From the NCBI GenBank assembly GCA_029204225.1, contig CM055101.1:39719627-39783626 (forward strand): DNA of 64,000 nucleotides, read 5' to 3'. This DNA is from Diphasiastrum complanatum (Eukaryota > Streptophyta > Lycopodiopsida > Lycopodiales > Lycopodiaceae). Shown piece after piece: positions 22,080 through 59,112 of the stretch. Positions within the stretch are counted from its first letter, which is position 1. Each line of letters opens with the position of its first letter. The notes beneath the pieces are model-generated. The model did not search any database and was not told the DNA's origin. It saw only the letters and a program-made list of their open reading frames with translations. Made by a program: the position numbers and the translations under genes.

Positions 22080-23960
22080 AAGTTGTTCATTTTTTTTTGC
22101 ACACAACCATGAATGGAGTGGAGGTGGAAGTGGTAGTAGTAGTGGTCGTCATAGGTCAAGATCCTATATGAAGATTATGCCGCTAGCCTTGCTGAATCCA
22201 TGTCGCCCAAACAAAGGGCGGCAGATTTGAATTTGTTAAGCACACAAGAAGACGCCAAAAGAGGCCCTTCATCTCCACCCGCTCCTAGCTACAAATCTTC
22301 TTCCAACCCTCACTACAATTTGAATGTCGAAGGGAATGTACTGAGGGATGAAAAGAGTACAAGTTTTATAAATAAATTCCATTTGTTATGTTCCCATCAT
22401 TTTGGAACAAGATTATTTTAAAAATGGAGTGAACAATCTAGAGAATCAAAATCCAAGATTATGCAGGAGTTGCAGGAAGAATTCTTGCAAGAAAATGAGT
22501 TTGATCCAAGAGCTACATTCAAAAATATGAGCAAATGGATTCAACATAAGAGAAATATCGTGCGTGATACACATTGGACAGCCAAGTCAAAGCATGTGCC
22601 TAGTGTTTCAAGGCAGATTGGAAGTGTGAAGAATAGGCAAAATCTAACTTGAGTATTTTGCAATTTCATGCACATATGTAAATCTCACATGTGTGGAGCA
22701 TGTTCCCACGTGTGAAAGGTAGGCATAATCATTTTAGTTCATTTATGTTGAGTTTGAATAGTCAAAAGGCCATAAACTTGAGTTTTGGGTGTCCTATGCC
22801 AAAAATACATATGTTAGTAGGTGATTAGGCCAAAAGTAGCTTTGACTTAGCTTGAGGTAGTGTAGGCCTTTGACATTTGGCATGATGATAGAGGGCTAGC
22901 AACATGTCTTTTGATGTTGTAATGTTGTCATGTGACCAATCAAAAGAGAGAGATGCATAGAATTGGTCCAATCACATGTAGGAGGGGACAACTCACTAGA
23001 TCAATCAAATTTTGAGGTGCTATGTAAGAGATTCAATCATTTTACTTGCTTACTATTCCTCTCAGATCTCAAACTACTATTAAAGAGTGAGAGATTTCAT
23101 TTGTACTAAGTTTTTTGAAGAGATTGAGAGCTTCTACACCTAGTTTTGTCTCCACATTCTCTCTCTACTTGAGTGCCTCATGTACATTCTCTCTCTACTC
23201 GAGAGTAAGCTAATTCCATGCTTAGTTTTTTTTTTTCAAAAGTGGTCTCTCATAGTGAATGATACATGTTGAATGATTGATGCATGTTTTGTGTGCTCTT
23301 GTCTTAGAATTGTCAATCTAAATTGTGTGAATCAATCTTGTGTAGATCTATGTGCCACCCACCTTAGAAGATCAACCACATTGAATTGAGAGTCCTCACA
23401 CATGTGAAAAAGTACACAAGAAGGCCTACAAAGATGAGGCCACGGATCAAGAAAAATACCGTCTGCAAAAGAACGCTACGGTGGGTAGATTGACTCATGG
23501 CATGGGAAATCCTAAGCTAGAATTTAGCAGAAAGGTGGGCCTACAAGCCCAAATGATGTAACTCATTTATATTCTATAACTCATTTTTTAGTGCCATCGG
23601 ATATGGATCTATTTTTTGTGATTCATTTTTAACTTGTCATTCATTTTTGCTATTTTCGACAGTTTCACGACTTCGGACGTGATCCCACCAAGGTGGAGTA
23701 TGACATTGCATTTCGCACATCATATGACTGGTTTGGTGACAGAGCTAGCCCATCGGGGCATCCACCTCACAGTGAGTTACATTCATCACTATATCCATCA
23801 AATTTAATCATATTTATAAATCATTGGTAGATTGATCGGTGGTCCAAAACTTATTATTGTCAATTTTGTTGTTTGTATTGATGTAGACAAGCGCAACTCC
23901 AAAGCATGTGGCATCTACGAGTCTCAATGATAATGACCACTGTCTTTGATGATGACCATG
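22080..23960 (+). pseudogene. Unrecognised multi-segment reading frame interrupted by a solo LTR
   Basis: Protein-like segments occur in series on the plus strand. A Gly/Ser/Arg-rich run lies at about 22110-22170 and a frame starting MSPKQRAADLNLLSTQEDAK at 22200-22420. A helical frame with FKNMSKWIQHKRNIVRDTHW lies at 22461-22624, a segment reading EKYRLQKNATVGRLTHGMG at about 23440-23510, and an AG/GTGAGT-bounded segment FHDFGRDPTKVEYDIAFRTS at 23663-23773. An LTR (22625-23418) sits in the middle. I do not recognise the protein. Its closeness to TNP2 suggests a second CACTA-encoded protein; a broken host gene is the alternative. Confidence 0.4.
22625..23418 (+). mobile_element. Solo LTR, same family as the 60.5-61.4 kb LTR
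   Basis: It opens TGTGAAGAATAGGCAAAAT and closes AGTACACA. It is flanked by GGAAG (22620-22624) and AGAAG (23419-23423), a 4-of-5 match to a 5-bp target duplication. Near its ends it carries CTCACATGTGTGGAGCATG and TCCTCACACATGTGAA, paralleled in reverse orientation in the LTR at 60536-61365. No PBS or internal region is attached. Confidence 0.7.
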
Positions 23961-24690
23961 GTGCCTCTAATGATGAATAGTGTAGACAAGTCTCACAACA
24001 TCATGTAATATATATGGTTCCGTTTAAACATCGATACACACATTTCAATTATGTTGGTTTAATGTTCGAATTTCAATTATTTGTGATTTGAAAGTGAATG
24101 GAACGTAACTTTCATATGTTTGAAACATAGCTTAGATTCATTATATGCTCTTTAATTATTTTTATTATATGCCCTAGATAAATGTTTTTATTCGCTATTC
24201 ACTTAGTTAATTTGAGAGTGAAGCTGACAATGAACTTTTTAAAATAAAAAATAAAAAATAAAAAACCGTTTCGAACCCTTGTTCAAAAAAACGTTCAAAA
24301 TCTTTGTTTCAAACCCTTGTCACTTTATGTTTCAAACCCTTGTTTCAAAAAATTTTATTGTAATTTTTCCTAAAATATCCATCCATGGTATACTAATCCA
24401 ATGAAAGAGAGCTTAGATCCTACCCAAATATCAAAAAATCGAGAGCTATCTACGTGTCTATGATAGCATTACATTATAAAACCCATCGTGTGAAAGCTTG
24501 AAGGAAAATGGGAGAAGAGAACTGGTGAAAAAAAGCAACCTAGATACGTACGAGAGAGAAAGAGAGAAAGAAAATAATTGTAATGATCACTAAAAAAAAT
24601 CGTTAGTTGATTTCAATGTGTGCTCTCCTACAGCTCTCCTCAAAAAAAACGCATGCATAAACAATGCATGAAATACAATAAAATATTTTT
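23961..24690. other. AT-rich DNA with CAAACCCTTG repeats
   Basis: Short direct repeats of TTTCAAACCCTTG occur at about 24265-24350, after an AAAATAAAAAAT stretch. Nothing coding is recognised. Confidence 0.4.
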
Positions 24691-24699
24691 TTTTGTTTG

Positions 24700-25340
24700 C
24701 TGAGATGTCGTATCCCGACAACCCTACATTACGGTGAACTCCAATAGACTATAAACCCAAAAGAATTTGTCAGAGACATGTCAGAAATTTTCAACGGGTT
24801 TTAAAAAGCTCTCTATCTATTGGTAAATTACAAGCAATGTTAGATTCTGACACTGGTAGAAATTTGTCGGAATCCAACATCTTTTGGAACCTAGAAAAAT
24901 CAGTCGGAGGGATGTTGAAACTTTTCGACGTGTTTTAAAAAGCTCTCTGTCCATCGGATTTCCACACTAGTAAAATTGTCGGAATTCGACGTCCTATAAA
25001 ACCCGATTTGCTCCACGTGGACGTCGTCTTCTAACATCTACATCATAGTCCACGTGGATGTTAGAAACCGACATTTGTTGAATCCAATGACAAATTTGAA
25101 AATAAATTTGGTTGTTAAAAACCAAGATCTATCAAATTCCAACATGTCGGATTCCGACGAAACCTTTCCAATAGATTTCTCGAGAAGGTTTTCGACAGAT
25201 CTTCCGAAATGCGACGAAATTTTTTTCCGCGATTTTATGTCGCAATATATGTTGGAAACCACCAATTTGTGTTGTTGTGTTCGTCTGAGCCCTCACAAAG
25301 TTATTAAATACATTTCTGACCTAGTCCAGAATGGAGAGGT
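24700..25340. repeat. Region rich in TCGG/CCGACA motifs, possible CACTA-type end
   Basis: Words such as GTCGGAATTCGACG, GTCGGAATCCAAC and CCGACA recur. CACTGGTAGAAATTTGTCGG (about 24852) resembles the CACTACTAGAAA terminus of CACTA transposons. Dense short subterminal repeats are typical of that class. The element end and target duplication were not located, so the assignment is tentative. Confidence 0.3.
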
Positions 25341-25589
25341 GTAGCAAATAAGCTTGTACATTGCAGTACCGAATATCCACGACAAGGATTATTTTGAATC
25401 CTCTGAATCGGACATGGACGTAACAACTTCCATGTGGATTTCGTGCATGGATAGGTATGAGTGGTCTCTTTACTCTATATAAACATCCCACCTCTGTCTA
25501 CGAAAATCATTGAGAGTACTACGGCCGTATGCTGTCGTTTTGAAAAGCGCTTCTATCGACTAGATTTGTCTCTCTCCCCGTTGCTTGAG

Positions 25590-25990
25590 GGCTAGATCCA
25601 TATTGATCTAGGATTTGGTTGGTGTATGGCCAAGATGTTATGCTGGTTGAGCCATCTCTTTGAGTGGCCACATCAGATCAAATGGATGATACACGATTGT
25701 TACACCTCCATTATGAAATGTTGCACCAGCTATGCAAAATCTACTTGCTAGGAATACATGCATTAGCCGCAGACAAATCACGTCACAAGGCTTGGCATGA
25801 TCGTCGTCTTCACAAAAAATATGTTCAATTAGGAGATCTAGTCCTATGTAAAAAATAAAAGTGAAAAAAGGAGACTCAAATTCATTGGCAAAAGCCCTTA
25901 CCACATCAAATAAATTTTATCACAAGGGACAGTGACTTTGGAAAGGATGGATGAGACACCATTTGATACTCCTCTAAACTATAGCTGATA
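25590..25990 (+). pseudogene. Ty3/gypsy integrase C-terminal fragment
   Basis: A frame across 25664-25855 reads AADKSRHKAWHDRRLHKKYV then QLGDLVLCKK, the linker before the chromodomain/GPY region of gypsy integrases. After a frameshift it continues with FIGKSPYHIK (the GPY/F-like motif), GTVTLERMDETPFDTPLN and a stop. It is a 3'-terminal pol scrap; no RT or RNase H is nearby. Confidence 0.65.
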
Positions 25991-25999
25991 AAGCAAATA

Positions 26000-27180
26000 A
26001 TGGTCGCCACCAGCCTTCCTACATGTTATGTACATAGGAAAGAGAGAGCACTAAATAAGCTTCAGATTTTACATAACTGACATTCCATCCACGCATTTTC
26101 TAAGATCGTCCATTCTTTTTCACAACCACCAAGCACGCCACAATTTTCCACCACATTCAACTGCCAAGGTAGGTGTCATGGGACTGTCACCTCTTTAGGT
26201 GGGAGATAACGTTGGGCATTTGATGGGTCCCACCTCATTACAATGTACAATTGGGGTTAATAAGTGCGAGGGCACTGACATCCTACGTGTATAATGTGAC
26301 ATTCAACCTAAACGTAAGTATGGTAAACCTATACCATATGGATCTAATCTTTAGAAGATAAAGGTAAAAACACGTAATAATAACTGGTTCATAAAAAGGT
26401 GAATAGAAGTTTCCCTTAAGAAGAGGCATATTGGTAAAGGCCCCTCTTCCTCACCTCAAAGTTGAGTAATCAACTCCAATTTTTATATGCAATGCTTTAT
26501 TTACTCTACATTGGTGTTTAAATACTAGCAATCACATTTAGATGTACATGTTTGAAGGGCAAACAATACATGTTTTCCTCGAATTAGATTACGTACAATT
26601 ACCAAAGTGATAAGTTATCAATCCATTCAAACATTCAAGAGTTTGAATGGCCTACTGAGCCAAATTGATATTTGAGATCCATTCAATCCATTTTTTATTT
26701 CAAGTCTCTTTTCCTACACAACAAAAAAAAAAAAAAAAAAAAAACCCTCACAAAGCTTTAAATGACATTTAAATCAAAATACAAGTTTGAGAAGTCTCCT
26801 TGAGCCACATGTCAGACCAAAGTGACAATTTTGAGAAAAGCATTACCTTCCAAATGTACAAAACGATCTCAAAGAAAAGGTGCATGCATAGAAAGCATCA
26901 CTAGAAAATTGAGGATTGCATTGTCTTGGAAATATGACACTTGTAAGAGTGCTATATCTTCGAATGCAATCCAAGAAAAGGGATGTAACTCAATAAGATC
27001 TCTAGATTACTCACTAGCATTAAAATAGATATAAACCTACTCATGGTTCCATAAGTAAGTGTCACAGAACTTGCATTGCTTTCTTAATAGGAAGATGTTG
27101 AGAAGTCTATGCTAGTAGGCCAAAGAAATTTCAAATGTGGAAATAGAAGTCGGAGATGCAAGTGCGAACCTGTTTGTGTG
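26000..27180. other. Unassigned DNA downstream of gypsy fragment
   Basis: This could contain the remains of the gypsy 3' LTR. It includes an A-tract of more than 20 bases at about 26717-26743. No supported gene. Confidence 0.4.
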
Positions 27181-27189
27181 GCAGGGACA

Positions 27190-27315
27190 TCGATAGGGCG
27201 TACGGCACCGGGACTTCCCGGGAGGTCACCCATTCCAGTAATATTCGGGCCCAAGCACGCTTAAGTTCAGAGTTCCGATGGGATCCGATGTAGTAAAGCT
27301 GGTATGAGTAAATCA
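27190..27315 (-). ncRNA. 5S rRNA-like sequence (pseudogene or 5S-derived repeat)
   Basis: On the minus strand CATACCAGC (27298-27306) is followed by GGATCCCATCGGAACTC, ACTTAAGCGTGCTTGGGC and GGGTGACCTCCCGGGAAGT. These match the plant 5S rRNA in order and spacing, including the internal Pol III control regions. Several positions differ (e.g. GAATATTACTGGAATGGG where plant 5S has AGTAGTACTAGGATGGG) and both ends are poor, so it is not a functional array unit. It may be a dispersed pseudogene or part of a 5S-carrying TRIM such as Cassandra; no second copy is visible. Confidence 0.7.
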
Positions 27316-27697
27316 CACAAAAATAGTCTTTTTGTACAACAGATTGTTGCAATATGAAATTTGTTGTGAATGCCTTCCCCATTTTTACCTGGAAAGGGTG
27401 ATCAGACACAAGAAGTCTGGAAGAGTTTCTCATACTGCAACCACTGAGAAAAAGGGGAACTTCAAACTTTTGGTTAATCACCACCATACCTGTCTTTGGT
27501 TACACTTGGTCAATTGGGGTTTTCATCAACAAAAATGATGCAAAACCAATCAACTTGAAGGCTTGCCGCCCAATGACATTAGAGCCAATCAATGGTTATC
27601 ATATCACTTCTTCAGACATGGATCAGATTTGGCTGACATAAAAAAGGCATAAGGGGCCCATCATAGATGATAATTTCAGAATAAAGTTCTCGACATC

Positions 27698-52747
<25,050 letters not shown>

Positions 52748-52795
52748 CGCCAATCCTCACACAAACACAAGCAGAAGCAGCAGCTAGAGTTTTTG

Positions 52796-52797
<2 letters not shown>

Positions 52798-52832
<35 letters not shown>
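52798..52832. repeat. (TA)n at the 5' edge of the SpoU gene
   Basis: A pure TA tract about 50 bp upstream of the start codon, followed at once by a Helitron-like terminus. It could serve as TATA-type promoter sequence, which is inference. Confidence 0.95.
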
Positions 52833-52833
<1 letters not shown>

Positions 52834-54080
52834 TAAAGACTGCCCCTCCTTGACGGGCAATGGACGGCCGACGATCTAGGTGGCGTCTTGTGGTCTAGAC
52901 GTGTGGATGATGCTTAGAGCGGGCAATTGATGATTGAAGACGGGGCGGCCGACAATTTGGGTTACAGCCGATGGTTTGGGTCGAAGGTCAATGGATGGGT
53001 AATGGACGGCCGATGACGAGTAGCCGACAATTTGGGTTACGGCCAATGGTTTGAGTCGAAGGTCAATGGTTTGGGTCAAAAGATGTCAGTGACAATTAGC
53101 CGAAATTTTGGGTGGCGACCGATGGTTTGGGTGGACGGCCAATGATCGTACAAATATGGTGTGGATTTAGGTGGCCATCGACGATTTGGGTGACGGTCGA
53201 TGATTTGGATGGTGGCCGATCTCGCCCATCTCGCATCTCGAATATCTAGCATATCTCACACATCTCGGCCATAGTAGGGGTCAAAATTTAACCATGTTTA
53301 GCAATAGCACATGGAGTATCTTAATAAAAAGTTGACGGGCGGTAGGCGATCTGTGTTTTGCAAATGTCTGTTAACGGACGGCCCACAGTTCAAAGTGAAT
53401 ATGTTGTTCATGCATGTGGTATGTATGTGTGTTTTGTTGGATTTCGATGCTCAGCCTCAATAATGAGCATCCTGAAAGCTATACAAAACCCAGAAATAGA
53501 AGGCTCAAGTTTTTCATAAGGTTGAAAAATCCAGTGTCGGATTTTTTCCGACCCAATATCATCATTGTCAAAAAGGTATTTTCCGACCTTGGATCGGATC
53601 GAGACGAAAATTATCCAAGCGTGTTCAACCCTGGAGCGGGCCAGCTCAGGTCTGACAAATCCGACCCATGTGCATATTTTCACCCTAGTATAAATTTCTG
53701 GCCCTTTGTATATTTTTTGATACTACGTTACTTTTTGACCCAGTGTATAAAATCTGACCCATTGTAAAATCCGATACTGTTTCTCAGAAATCCGACCCAT
53801 TGTAAAATCTGATACTATCGATCAGAAATTCGAATTTTTGAGTTGAGAGTACAAAGGGTCGAAAATATACAAAGGTTCGGAATAAATATGCCTCGATCCG
53901 ATTCGATCCAGGGTCATTAAATCCTTCTTTGCCAAGCTTAACATTGGGTCGAAAAAGTTCGATCCTTTGGAAAAATTCGAGTCTTTGGAAAAATTCGATC
54001 CTTTGGAAAAATTCGAACCTTTGGAAAAATTCGAATCTTCGAAAAAATTAGAGTCTTCGGAAAAAAATTTGAATCTTCGA
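52833..54080 (-). mobile_element. Helitron-like repeat, copy 1
   Basis: On the minus strand the end reads GCCCGTCAAGGAGGGGC, AGTCTTTAG and then (TA)n: a hairpin plus short spacer plus a CTRR-like end, as in Helitrons (here TTAG instead of CTAG). The body holds diverged GACGGCCGATGATTTGGGT repeats (52860-53225), GATCGGATCGAGACGAAAATT (near 53591) and a TTTGGAAAAATTCGA minisatellite (53965-54080). Copy 2 at 56824-58130 shares all these parts. The opposite 5' end (TC) was not identified, so the class remains provisional. Confidence 0.45.
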
Positions 54081-54084
54081 AAAA

Positions 54085-54840
<756 letters not shown>

Positions 54841-54926
54841 GATCAACCTAGCAAGCGCACACACACACACACACACACTCTCTCTCTCTCTCTCTCACAC
54901 ACATTGTGGATGAACCCTAAGGGCAT

Positions 54927-54974
54927 TCCTTGCTGGGAGGGCCCTTGCCCAAGGCAGGCCCCGACCAGCAAGGA
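54927..54974. repeat. Nested hairpin
   Basis: TCCTTGCTGG (54927-54936) pairs with CCAGCAAGGA (54965-54974). Between them GGGCC...GGCCC arms can also pair. Confidence 0.8.
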
Positions 54975-54998
54975 AGGCCCGAGGGCTTCCGGCCTTCC

Positions 54999-55320
54999 CC
55001 TACGTAATGCCATTGTGCGAAGGTTTTTTTTTTTTCATTTCGGGCCGTACGAGTGGACCAATTTTTTTTTTTCCGATTTTTTGCGGTTTTTTTTTCTGCA
55101 AATTTTTTTACGTTTGTGGTGGAATGTGGATGTGGACAGCCAATGACGGGCTGCCACATAGCACATGCACATTCCACCGGAGAGAGGAGAGAGAAAGTGA
55201 ATTCCACCGGAGAGAGGAGAGAATGACAGATTCCTAAGAGAGAGAAAATTGGATGGACATTATGCTCCTGGAGGTGGTCCCAAAATACAAAGGACACCTG
55301 AGCACAAGGCATTACGTGGT
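54999..55320. mobile_element. MITE-like element of about 320 bp
   Basis: The left end CCTACGTAATGCCATTGTGC and the right end GCACAAGGCATTACGTGG are inverted repeats with two single-base indels. Inside are homopolymer T runs and a directly repeated ATTCCACCGGAGAGAGGAG (about 55151-55215). No coding. The target duplication is unclear, so the superfamily is unassigned. Confidence 0.5.
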
Positions 55321-56540
55321 GCCAAGTGTGTTTGAATGCGCATAAGGGCGATGAGAGAGAAGGTTGAGCGGGGAGAAGAGCTCAAGATAGAGAACAATCA
55401 GGAAAAGACACTTCAAGAAGGTATAGAGTGTCAGGTTACAGATTTGGATGTTCCTCAATGTGATATCACATTGAGATGACAGTGGAAGGATATCACATTG
55501 AGATGAGAGTGGAAGGAGAGAGAGAGGGCTTATTTTAATCTCTCTTTTATATTTAATAAGTCCTTTTTTTATGGTATTAAGCCTCACCTCATACAACTTC
55601 CCCTCTTTTTGTTATAGAACCAACAAAAACTTTTTTGTTATTGCATAAAAACCCTCCTCTTATGTTTTTGCCACCCCCATATTATGAAATAGATCTTTCT
55701 TTAACTTTTCCTTATTTATCATCACTCACAATGCATTTAAAGTTTTGAGAATATTTAAGTTAAAGGTTAATTATAAAGTAATGCATGTTACAATATTCTC
55801 AAGTAATTTCAAGTTGAAAGTTCATAGTTATAGTATTTCATTTTCCATCTCTTTGAGACTTCAAAAGTTTACAAAGACTTAAATTTCAAAGTTCAAGTTT
55901 TAAAACTTTTGCATTAATCAGGTTTTATGAGATTACATAGATTTCAATTAGATTCTATGAGATTACATAGATTCCTTGTCCATTTACATCTTTTTTTTAA
56001 ACTTCAATTTTCAAAGTTCACAAAAGAGTTAAACTTCAAAGAACTTCAAAGTTTTAGTTTTAAAAGAACTTCAAAGTGGAAGTTTTATAGATTTCACATT
56101 AATTAGATTCTATGGGGTTACATAGATTCCTTGTCCATTTAAATGGTTTGTAAAATTCAAAGTTTACAAAGGACTCTAATTTAAAGTTGGTATTTTAATA
56201 CTTTCACCTTAATTAGATTATGTGTCCATTTACTTAAACTTTCACAATTACATAGATTCTTGTGTCCATTTACTTAAAAGGTTCACATTACATATATTCT
56301 TGTGTCCATTTACATCTTTTTTAAACTTCATAGTTCACAAAGAGTTAAATTTCAAAGAAGTGCAAAGTTGAAGTTCTAAAATTACTTCAAAGTTCACAAA
56401 GACTCAAACTTTAGAGTTGAAATTTTAAAACTTCCACATTGAATCCATTATTTTATGGGCCTTACTCTCAATGCACATGAATGTATATATGTATGGGGAG
56501 ATGCACTTTTTCCATACATAAACAAAAGTTATAACTAAAA
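55321..56540. other. AT-rich DNA with short tandem repeats
   Basis: A 29-bp word (GATATCACATTGAGATGA...) is tandemly repeated near 55460-55520. From 55700 on, short TTCAAAGTTCACAAAG and TGTGTCCATTTAC words recur. Nothing coding. Confidence 0.5.
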
Positions 56541-56552
56541 AATGTGTCAAAA

Positions 56553-56606
56553 GAGGATGTATGGGGTGGGCAGAGGATGTATGGGGTGCCCACCCCATAC
56601 ATCCTC
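56553..56606. repeat. Perfect 19-bp stem hairpin
   Basis: GAGGATGTATGGGGTGGGC (56553-56571) is the exact reverse complement of GCCCACCCCATACATCCTC (56588-56606). The 16-nt loop is itself a direct repeat of the left arm. Confidence 0.95.
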
Positions 56607-56823
56607 TCTCCCCATGCACATGCATGTGTCCAAAACCATAAATAGTTTTATATATATAGATAATAATGGGGAGGAGGGCCATGCATCCACCTCCCCATAC
56701 ATGCATCCTCTTTTTTTAGATTTTTAATTCAAAAAATGTATGCATGGGTGAGGGGAGGCGGATGCATGGGTCCACACCCATGCATACAAAAGTGTATGTA
56801 AGTTTATATATATATATATATAT

Positions 56824-58130
56824 AGACTAGTAAAGAGTGCCCGCCGATGACGGGCAATGGCGGTCGATGATTTGGAAATTCAGTATGTTGTTGACGGGCG
56901 ATGACGACTGATCTAGGTGGCGGTCGATGATCTAGTGAGTCTTGGGAAAAATTCGAGTCTTGGAAAAAATTCGAGTCATGGGAAAATTCAAGTTTTGAGA
57001 AAAATTGAAGTCTTCAGAAAATCGTTGAGTCCTTTGTAAAAATTGGAGTCTTCGTAAAAAATCGAGTCTTTGAAAAAATTCGAGTCTTTGAAAAAATTTG
57101 AGTTTTCAAAAAAATTCGAGTCTTTGAGAAAAAATCGAGTATTTGGAAAATAATTCGAGTTTCCAAAAAATTCGATTCTTTTGAAAAAAAATTGAGTCTT
57201 CTTAAAAATTTCGAGTTTTTAAAAAAATTCGATAATTTGGAAAAGAAAAATTCGAGTCTTTAGAATAATTCGAGTTTCTAAATTCGAGTCTTTGGAAAAA
57301 TTTGAGTCTTCGGAAAATTCGAGTTTCCGAAAAAATTCGAGTCTTTGGAAAAAATCTTAGTGATTAAAAATTCATTCCCTTGGGAAAAAAAAAATCGAGT
57401 CTTTGAAAAAAAAAAATTCGAGTCTTTCAAAAAATTTGATTTTCCGAAAAAATTGAAGTCTTTAAAAAATTAGATCCTTTGAAAAAAAAAATTCGAGTTT
57501 TTGGAAGAAAAAAAAAATTTGATAACGCGTATAATTATGATTTTTGGGTATTGAAAAACTACGGATTTTTAGAGTCGATCTCAAATTGGAAATTTTTAAT
57601 TTTGGATATCGAGAAATTATGGATTTTTTGAGTCGATACGATATCAAAAAATTCTAACAGTATCAAATTTTACATTGATTCGAAAATATACAAAGACTCA
57701 AGAAATTATACAATGACTCGAAAATTACAATAATTCGAAAAATTACGAATTTTCCGAGTCGATCTCGTATTGAAAAAATTTGATTTTTGGGTATCAAAAA
57801 ATTACGGATTTTTCAAATCGATCTCGTACCAGAAAATTTTGATTTTGAATATCAAAAAATTACAGATTTTTCAAGTCGATACGATATCAAAAAATTCTGA
57901 AAAATACGAGTCGAGTTTTTACTATCAAAAATTCGAGCCTTCTCTTTTTTGTGATTTTTTCAAGGATAGGTATAAACATGTTTTTAAGAGTACCCAATGT
58001 CGTCGTTGTCAAAAAGACATTTTCCAACCCTAGATGGGATCGGATCGAGACGAAAATTATCCAAACGTATTGGATCTTGGATCGAGTCGGATTTATCCGA
58101 CCTTGGTGCCAAAACAAGGTTACAAATCTT
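56824..58130 (-). mobile_element. Helitron-like repeat, copy 2
   Basis: Adjacent to (TA)n at 56808-56823. The minus-strand end is GCCCGTCATCGGCGGGC, ACTCTTTA, CTAG, then T: a near-perfect Helitron 3' terminus (hairpin, spacer, CTRR, insertion before T). The body carries a long TTCGAGTCTTTGGAAAAA minisatellite (56940-57520), degenerate CGATCTCGTA/AAAAATTACGG repeats, and GGATCGGATCGAGACGAAAA (about 58028) shared with copy 1. No Rep/helicase coding, so any element would be non-autonomous. Confidence 0.5.
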
Positions 58131-58348
58131 TAGGAAGTTTTTGATTTTTAGCAGTGAAGAAGAGAGGGTGTGTAGTTTTTACGACGACAGGGTGGGCTTA
58201 GCTTTAGGGTTGTTGGGAGGGGGCATGTGTGCTTATTTTTTAGGCTTAACACATGACAATTTTAGTTTTTAGGGTTGACGAAGGGCGACGTGTGTAGTTT
58301 TTAGGAGTTTAACTTTTAGATTGAAAAAGCAAGAGGTTATCTCCCCCC
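58131..58348. other. Unassigned DNA
   Basis: Low-complexity TTTAGGGTTG/TTTTTAGG-rich stretch; the short TTTAGGG-like words are scattered, not a telomere array. Confidence 0.4.
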
Positions 58349-58525
<177 letters not shown>

Positions 58526-58818
58526 GATGTGATAGGAGTTTCGCTTGACAATGCCCTTTATTGGATATTGCTCACCATAACCTCTCAAATTAACCCTTAA
58601 CACAAGCAAAGTTCATTAGAAATATCACATCATAAGAATAAATCATTTTTCAGCCACGGATTAATTGACTCCACTGGTACAAAAAAAATATCTCACATCA
58701 AAAATCATGAGCTATGTGAGATTTTCGAGGGAGAGCAATAGATAGTACAGAGAGCAGTGATGAAGAGAGAAATTTTGGGTATGTCTTACTTTTATTGTAT
58801 GATCTGTCTATGACAATT

Positions 58819-58948
<130 letters not shown>

Positions 58949-59112
58949 CCGATGTATGTGTGTGTATGTACATGGCAGAAGTGTGTGTATGTACATGGCC
59001 GTGCCAGCCAAAGTGTCGCATTTTTTGGGAGGGGGAGGGCAATGTCATATTTTTTGGGAGGGGAGGGGAGGGGAGGGGAGGGCCAATGTCACTTAGCCTT
59101 GAATCGCACATA

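Noticed and set aside
27190-27315. Functional 5S rRNA gene
   Set aside because: Plant 5S genes are in long homogeneous arrays; this is a single diverged copy with poor ends.
58131-58330. Interstitial telomere from TTTAGGG-like words
   Set aside because: Words are scattered and interrupted; no tandem run of TTTAGGG.
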